From NCBI GenBank assembly GCA_946482545.1, contig CAMLRX010000103.1, forward strand, positions 1 to 18,789: a stretch of DNA of 18,789 nt, read 5' to 3'. Position 1 is the stretch's first letter, and each line of letters starts with the position of its first letter. Below, one piece after another: positions 14,295-18,789 of the stretch. The stretch is from an uncultured Flavihumibacter sp. GTDB lineage: Bacteria > Bacteroidota > Bacteroidia > Chitinophagales > Chitinophagaceae. Made by a program: the position numbers and the translations under genes. The notes below the pieces were generated by a model. It searched no databases. It was not told the DNA's origin and worked only from the letters and a program-made list of their open reading frames with translations.

Positions 14295-15695
14295 CTACCG
14301 CATCCTGCCGCTTGCCCATTCAATAGCATACAGCGCTTTCAGGTATTTTACCTGCAATTCAACCAGTTTTTGCTGTGTCTCAATCACTTTGCTTTCGCGG
14401 CTGTTGATGAGAAACAACGCGCTTTCGCCCTGGGAGAATTTCAGTTCTTCCGTCTTCAGCAGAAAACTCAGGTCGTTGTACATTGAAGTAGCCGTTTGCA
14501 ACTGGGCGCGGAGGAGTTTCGCTTCATTGAGGTATTGCAGTATTTTTTGTTCGATCTGAAACGATTTCCGGGCAACTTCCAGGTTGGCCGATTCTATTTT
14601 CAGTTGCGCGTTCCTGTAAGCACCGCGTGCTTCTCTCAGCAGCAGAGGCATCTTGAAGGTGAGTCCCCACTGGTGGTTGTTGCGGAAATATGCAGGATTG
14701 ATTTCCTTGTAATCATAATACTCCTTGCTCAGGATGTTCGCTTTCAGTTTGAGCACCGGCAGCAGTTCCTGTCTTTTGAGCCGGAGTTCCACGGCCATTT
14801 CCTGTAGTTTGAAGCGGGTGGCCCTTAGTTCAGGATGGCTAAGGATGATGTTGTTCATTACTTCGGCCTGCAATGCTTCGGGCGCTTCCATATTGGTATT
14901 GATGCTGTCGGGTACAGCGCTTTCCGGCAGCAACATGGGATTCCCGGCTTCAGACCACAGGTAACCGGAAAGTTCGATGGCCTGCCGGTTCCGCTCCTGC
15001 AACGCGGCGGTAGCGAGCAACCTGTAATTGAGCAATTGGCTGTGTGCCTCCACGGTATCGGCCATCGGACGGTCGCCGTTTTCGAATAAAAGTTTTACCA
15101 GGGCAAGTCGTTCTGCGCTTATCTGCTCGAATTCCTGGTAGACCTCCAGCAACTGATGCGCGCCCGCCCATTGCCAGTAGGTGGTGTAGGCATCGAATAA
15201 CAGGTTGTTGTAAGCGGCCAGCCTTTCCTGTTCGCTTCTTGTGCTGATGATTTTCGCCTGTTGCAGCGCGGCCCTGCGTTTATCGATGAGCAATCCGTTC
15301 AGTACCGGGATTTCCAGGCCCATATAAGTGGCTACTCCTTTGGTACGTTCGGGGTTGAGGTACACGCCTTCGTTTCTTTCAAAACCGGTTTTCAGTTCTA
15401 CGCCAAACGCTGTGGGTAAGCGCAGTTCAGGATTTGTGTTCCGGTAATAATTGGTGCCATCCAGCGATTTGGCGTTATTGTTCAGTTCAGCCACGGGATC
15501 GAATGCGCCACGGGCAGCGAGCAGGTTGGCTTCCGCCATTTCCGTGAGCAGGTTGGCCTGTTGCGCCACGGGATGGTATGTGCGCACCTGTTCAATAAAA
15601 CGGGTCACACTTAAAGTGCTGGCAGTATCTTGGGCCAGAACCGGCACAACGAAGAGCGCCGACAGTAGAAATATATAGATTGAACTTGCTCTCAT
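14295..15695 (-). CDS. TolC family outer-membrane channel of a tripartite exporter
   Basis: A 466-residue protein. The start at 15695 is chosen because it leads straight into a signal peptide (MRASSIYIFLLSALFVVPVLAQ, cut near 22) and lies 14 bases after the stop of the adaptor gene. The frame extends to 15776, but that would overlap the adaptor gene and hide the signal. Features of the OEP/TolC fold: the repeat-opening VRTYHPVAQQANLLTEMAEANLLAARGAFDP region (about 37-67), a first barrel segment (LPTAFGVELKTGF), long helices, a second half opening SHPELRATRFKLQEMAVELRLKRQELLP, and a second barrel segment (WGLTFKMPLLLREARGAYRNA). It should trimerise in the outer membrane and dock to the HlyD-type adaptor encoded next to it. 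No abnormal features are seen. Confidence 0.92.
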   Translation of the reverse strand: MRASSIYIFLLSALFVVPVLAQDTASTLSVTRFIEQVRTYHPVAQQANLLTEMAEANLLAARGAFDPVAELNNNAKSLDGTNYYRNTNPELRLPTAFGVELKTGFERNEGVYLNPERTKGVATYMGLEIPVLNGLLIDKRRAALQQAKIISTRSEQERLAAYNNLLFDAYTTYWQWAGAHQLLEVYQEFEQISAERLALVKLLFENGDRPMADTVEAHSQLLNYRLLATAALQERNRQAIELSGYLWSEAGNPMLLPESAVPDSINTNMEAPEALQAEVMNNIILSHPELRATRFKLQEMAVELRLKRQELLPVLKLKANILSKEYYDYKEINPAYFRNNHQWGLTFKMPLLLREARGAYRNAQLKIESANLEVARKSFQIEQKILQYLNEAKLLRAQLQTATSMYNDLSFLLKTEELKFSQGESALFLINSRESKVIETQQKLVELQVKYLKALYAIEWASGRMR

Positions 15696-15709
15696 CTGTA
15701 AGGATACTT

Positions 15710-17050
15710 TTATTTTTGAACGGGTGCTGCCTGCGCCTGGTAGTATTCCGGCGGGAAGCCATTGATGCGTCGCCATATCTCATAATAGATGCGCACATCT
15801 TTGAGCAGGGCAATGCCTTCGGCCCCACCGCCGATGCTCAGTTGCTCGGGCCATTTGCGGTCGCTGGGATCTTCGGTTACCAATACCCGGAATTTTCCGT
15901 TCACACTCACCGATTTTTCAATGGCTATTATTCTTCCACCAAAGGTACCGTAGCTGCCACCGGGCCATCCGCTGAAGACGATCACCGGAAACCCGTCGAA
16001 TATGAAACGTACTTTCTGGCCTATGCTGATGAGGGGAAGGTCCATGGGGGAAACGAAAAGTTCTATCGCAAACTGTACCTTGTCGGGCACGATTTCAGCA
16101 ATCATCTCGCCTTCTTTCAGAAACTCGCCGATGCCCGCTTTTTTGGCCTTCGATACCTGACCGCTTTGCGGGGCCAGGATATAATACAATTTGTTCCTTA
16201 CGTCGTAGTTGGCGTAAGCATTCTGTAATTTGGCCACTTCCGCTTCCGCTGTTGCCGCTTCGGATAAAGAGGAAAAACCTTCGCCCTGTGCCTTGGCGAT
16301 TTTGTCTGTGTATTCCTGTATCGCCGATTGTTTTTCGATGCTGAGGTTCACAAGTTCCTGGCGACTTTGTTCCAGTTTGTTGGTGGCGCTGTTCAGCTTA
16401 GCGGTACTGTTCTGGAAGTTGATCTTTCTTCTTTCAAATTCAGTAAGGGAGATGGCGCCGTTGTCCAGCAGTACTTTTGCGGCATCAATCTGCCTTTGGT
16501 ACGCATCCAGTTCGTTTTTCACCGCAAGTAGTTCCGCTTCTTCCGTTTTGATTTTTAATTGTTGCTGGGTAATCTTATTGTCTAAGGTTTCGAGTTTGAA
16601 TTTCCTCGCTTCCCGCAAGGCCTCCATCTGCGCCTCGCTGGCATTGGCTTTGTTGCGGTAGCCATCAATGCTTTGTTGTTTGGCTATTATTTGTTCCTGC
16701 GTTCTTTGAAGGAGATTCCGATCGAAATACTCGGCTTTTACTTCGCCGAGTTGTAATATAGTATCGCCCGCTTTCACGAAATCACCTTCTTTCACATACC
16801 ATTTAGACACGGAACCGGCAATCACGGTATTGATCTGTTGTGGCCGTTGTTCCTGCCGTAGTGTGGTGACAGAACCTCTCGCGCGGATGTTTTGTGTCCA
16901 GGGAAGGAACATGAATACCAGCAACACGAAGAGGGTGCCGAACAGCCAGCGTTTGGCCCGGCTTTTCCGGTCGATCCTGTATATTTTTCCGAAAGCCGAT
17001 GGGCACTTTTCAGTTCCTGCTTCAATCGGTTGGTATAGATAGTTGTTCAT
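15710..17050 (-). CDS. HlyD-type periplasmic adaptor (membrane fusion protein)
   Basis: A 446-residue inner-membrane adaptor. A cytoplasmic N-terminus of about 34 residues precedes one membrane segment at about 35-51 (WLFGTLFVLLVFMFLPW). The first lipoyl/barrel-sandwich half lies at about 72-103 (VIAGSVSKWYVKEGDFVKAG). A long coiled-coil hairpin fills about 104-285, with its turn near LLDNGAISLTEFERRK (194-209). The second lipoyl half lies at about 286-322 (ILAPQSGQVSKAKKAGIGEF) and a beta-barrel region at about 323-415. The long hairpin is like type I secretion and HlyD-type peptide/protein exporters, longer than in many drug-efflux adaptors. Gaps to the ABC gene (24 bases) and tolC-type gene (14 bases) show a three-gene exporter unit. 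The adaptor would bridge the ABC protein and the outer-membrane channel. Confidence 0.94.
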   Translation of the reverse strand: MNNYLYQPIEAGTEKCPSAFGKIYRIDRKSRAKRWLFGTLFVLLVFMFLPWTQNIRARGSVTTLRQEQRPQQINTVIAGSVSKWYVKEGDFVKAGDTILQLGEVKAEYFDRNLLQRTQEQIIAKQQSIDGYRNKANASEAQMEALREARKFKLETLDNKITQQQLKIKTEEAELLAVKNELDAYQRQIDAAKVLLDNGAISLTEFERRKINFQNSTAKLNSATNKLEQSRQELVNLSIEKQSAIQEYTDKIAKAQGEGFSSLSEAATAEAEVAKLQNAYANYDVRNKLYYILAPQSGQVSKAKKAGIGEFLKEGEMIAEIVPDKVQFAIELFVSPMDLPLISIGQKVRFIFDGFPVIVFSGWPGGSYGTFGGRIIAIEKSVSVNGKFRVLVTEDPSDRKWPEQLSIGGGAEGIALLKDVRIYYEIWRRINGFPPEYYQAQAAPVQK

Positions 17051-17074
17051 TGGTGTTGTTTTTACGTGTGGCTG

Positions 17075-18730
17075 TTACTGTTGGTTGTCCAGTTGAATGA
17101 TTTTATCGCAATGTGGCGCAAGCCGCTCATCTTCTGAAGCAATCACGATGGTCGCATTTTTTTCCTGCCGGATATAATTGATCATATTCGACCGGTAGGG
17201 TTCCCGCAGGTGTTCAAAAGGTTCTTCCAGCAGCATCAACCGGCTGGGGCCGAGGAGTGCGCGCATCAGGAGGATGTTCTTGCGGACATTGCGCGACAAT
17301 TTATTACCCACCGGCAGCAACTGGCTGTCATATCCATTACGGCTGGTGCGGATGAATTCCTGCAGGCCGCAAAGTTCGGCCAGTTTCGACACCTGTTCCA
17401 GTGTTACAGCTTTGTTGCCCATGGTGATGTTGTCCCAGAGTGAACCTTCAAAAATGTCCTGCACGCTGAGTAAGATGCCTGTTTGGGCACGAAGGCTTTC
17501 CACATTGTAGTTCGATAACGGTACACCATTCAGCAGGATATCGCCTTTATAGTTGGAGAACGCGCCCGTGAGTAAGCGCAGTACGGTGGATTTTCCTGAG
17601 CCGGATACACCTTTCAGTTGAACGATCTGCTGTTTTTGAATATCCAGGCTGATGCCGCGCAATACCTGGTCGCTGTTTTCATAAGAGAAGGACACGTTTT
17701 TGAAGCTGATGTCCACACCATCTTTTTCTGGCGCGAGCTTCACCGTGCCGGATTCTTCCAGGTCGGCGCCTGCGATGGCGTTCAGTTTTTCAACGGATAC
17801 CAGCGCATCATAAATAGAGTCAAGGTTGGTGATTACTTTCTCAATGGAGGCGATGATGGCAATGATCACGATATCGGCAGCAATGAACTGTCCCACGTTG
17901 ATCTGCTGGTTTACCAGCAGGTAGGCGCCGATGATAAGCATGGCCGCCGTAATCACAATTCTGAAAGAAATCAGGCTCCAGAACTGGGTGAGAAGGATGC
18001 GGAAATGTCCCGTGCGGGACTCAAGGTATTTGCTTGCCACATCATCACTTTTGTTCATGTGCAGCGAAGTGCCCTTGGTGTATTTGAATGATTTAATGGA
18101 GCGCGCGATCTCTTGCAGCCAGGCCGCCATTTTGTATTTGTAGGAACTCGCTTTTAGCGCCGTTTTTAACCCCTGCGGGGAAGTGAACCGGATGATGCTG
18201 GCCACGGTCACCATCAGGAACAGGCCGAAACCGATGAAGATGGGGTGGTAGAAAGCCAGCAGCAACAGTCCGAGTGTTACCTGTATGATGGCCCCTGGTA
18301 AATCGATCAGGAGTTTGTCCATTGATTTCTGCAGCGAAACCGTGTCGAAATAGCGGTTGGTTAACTCTGGGAGGTACTCGCCATCCAGTTTTTCGATGTT
18401 GAGTTTTGGGATCCGGTCGCTGTATTCCAGGGAATAACGCACGAAAATCTTCTGTTTCACTTTCTCCAGCAATTGCAACTGGCGCACCTGCAACAGGCCG
18501 GCGATAAATACGCCGAACACCACCAGTCCGATCAGTACCGCGATACTGGTAGAAAAAGTGCCTGCCATTACAAAATTGATAATGGATTGAATGCCGAGCG
18601 GAAGCGAAAGTTGAACCAACCCCGCGAACAGAGCGAATATGTACATGGCCACCACGTCTTTCCGGTCAGGAAAAAGAACCTGGTTCAGTTGACGGATAGC
18701 GGCCGACATGGAAACCGAATTTTGCTGCAT
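17075..18730 (-). CDS. ABC half-transporter of a type I secretion-like system with degenerate ATPase motifs
   Basis: A 551-residue protein: an ABC exporter-type membrane domain (about 1-320, hydrophobic segments near 28-52, 62-82, 145-180, 255-300) joined to a nucleotide-binding domain (about 340-551). There is no N-terminal C39 peptidase domain. Retained motifs are the A-loop Tyr350 (NVSFSY) and an intact Walker A GVSGSGKST (374-382, Lys380). Altered motifs: the Q-loop region reads LLSVQDIFEGS (420-430) with the usual Gln position apparently Ser; the signature is LSRNV (478-482) instead of LSGGQ; Walker B is LMLLEE (498-503) with Glu502 in place of Asp but the next Glu503 present; the D-loop SALD position is EHLR; and the H-loop histidine is Ser532 (VIASED). 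The frame is intact, so this is not a decayed gene. It sits first in a unit with HlyD- and TolC-type genes and should form the inner-membrane part of the exporter. Cargo unknown. An in-frame ATG at 18709 is an alternative start. Confidence 0.92.
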   Translation of the reverse strand: MQQNSVSMSAAIRQLNQVLFPDRKDVVAMYIFALFAGLVQLSLPLGIQSIINFVMAGTFSTSIAVLIGLVVFGVFIAGLLQVRQLQLLEKVKQKIFVRYSLEYSDRIPKLNIEKLDGEYLPELTNRYFDTVSLQKSMDKLLIDLPGAIIQVTLGLLLLAFYHPIFIGFGLFLMVTVASIIRFTSPQGLKTALKASSYKYKMAAWLQEIARSIKSFKYTKGTSLHMNKSDDVASKYLESRTGHFRILLTQFWSLISFRIVITAAMLIIGAYLLVNQQINVGQFIAADIVIIAIIASIEKVITNLDSIYDALVSVEKLNAIAGADLEESGTVKLAPEKDGVDISFKNVSFSYENSDQVLRGISLDIQKQQIVQLKGVSGSGKSTVLRLLTGAFSNYKGDILLNGVPLSNYNVESLRAQTGILLSVQDIFEGSLWDNITMGNKAVTLEQVSKLAELCGLQEFIRTSRNGYDSQLLPVGNKLSRNVRKNILLMRALLGPSRLMLLEEPFEHLREPYRSNMINYIRQEKNATIVIASEDERLAPHCDKIIQLDNQQ

Positions 18731-18752
18731 AGGGGTATTTCTTTTGCGGAAA

Positions 18753-18760
18753 CAAAATTA
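18753..18760 (-). promoter_or_regulatory. Candidate Bacteroidota -7 element for the exporter operon
   Basis: On the minus strand TAATTTTG fits the Bacteroidota -7 consensus TAnnTTTG exactly and lies 22 bases before the ATG at 18730, giving a leader of roughly 15-20 bases. A convincing -33 TTTG/TTG partner is not seen at the usual distance, so confidence is limited. No other promoter of equal quality is visible in the other gaps of the minus-strand cluster. Confidence 0.4.
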
Positions 18761-18789
18761 TATTTACCAGCTTAAATAATAGTATTACT

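Noticed and set aside
15680..16228. Plus-strand frame of 182 residues opposite the HlyD-type gene
   Set aside because: Antisense to a complete adaptor gene and across its junction with the tolC-type gene; no signal, no domain.
17075..18730. C39 peptidase-containing bacteriocin exporter
   Set aside because: The protein begins almost directly with the membrane domain; the roughly 130-residue N-terminal Cys-protease domain is absent.

Overview
The window looks like chromosomal DNA from a Bacteroidota species, most likely in or near the Chitinophagaceae. The evidence is a SusC/SusD outer-membrane pair, a FecR with the Bacteroidota-type C-terminal extension, many lipoproteins with a Cys-Lys-Lys or Cys-Ser-Lys start, A-rich start regions without strong Shine-Dalgarno sites, and a -7 element of the TAnnTTTG type. 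The family level is an impression from gene style, not a computed result. All genes appear intact except the first, which is cut by the window edge. Left part, plus strand (1-10798): the 3' part of an ECF sigma factor gene, a FecR anti-sigma/transducer, a SusC-type TonB-dependent transporter with an N-terminal STN signalling domain, a SusD-type lipoprotein, a DUF4843-type lipoprotein, a PKD-like lipoprotein and, after a 335-base repeat-bearing gap, a periplasmic TlpA/DUF4369 thiol-disulfide protein. Together they form a self-regulated outer-membrane uptake locus: substrate in SusC/D is sensed through the STN domain, FecR passes the signal across the inner membrane, and the sigma factor is freed to transcribe the transporter. 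No glycosidase, lyase, sulfatase or peptidase lies in the window, so the substrate cannot be read from it. Middle: the 9315-9649 gap carries an 18-base direct repeat and a GC-rich hairpin that ends about 20 bases before the tlpA-like start codon. The 10799-10926 gap separates converging transcripts and holds a strong hairpin. Right part, minus strand (18730 down to 10927): a tripartite exporter (ABC half-transporter, HlyD-type adaptor, TolC-type outer-membrane channel) with 24- and 14-base gaps, followed in the same direction by three genes for exported proteins: a small lipoprotein, a propeller-like lipoprotein and a secreted protein with a WG repeat, TPR-like helices and a DnaJ-type CxxCxG zinc motif. 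The most unusual item is the ABC protein. Its Walker A is intact, but the LSGGQ signature, D-loop, H-loop histidine and Walker B aspartate are all changed, which raises the question of how, or whether, this exporter hydrolyses ATP. The other points worth checking are the exported zinc-motif protein, two mutually exclusive hairpins in the susC leader, and the repeat family next to the tlpA-like gene.
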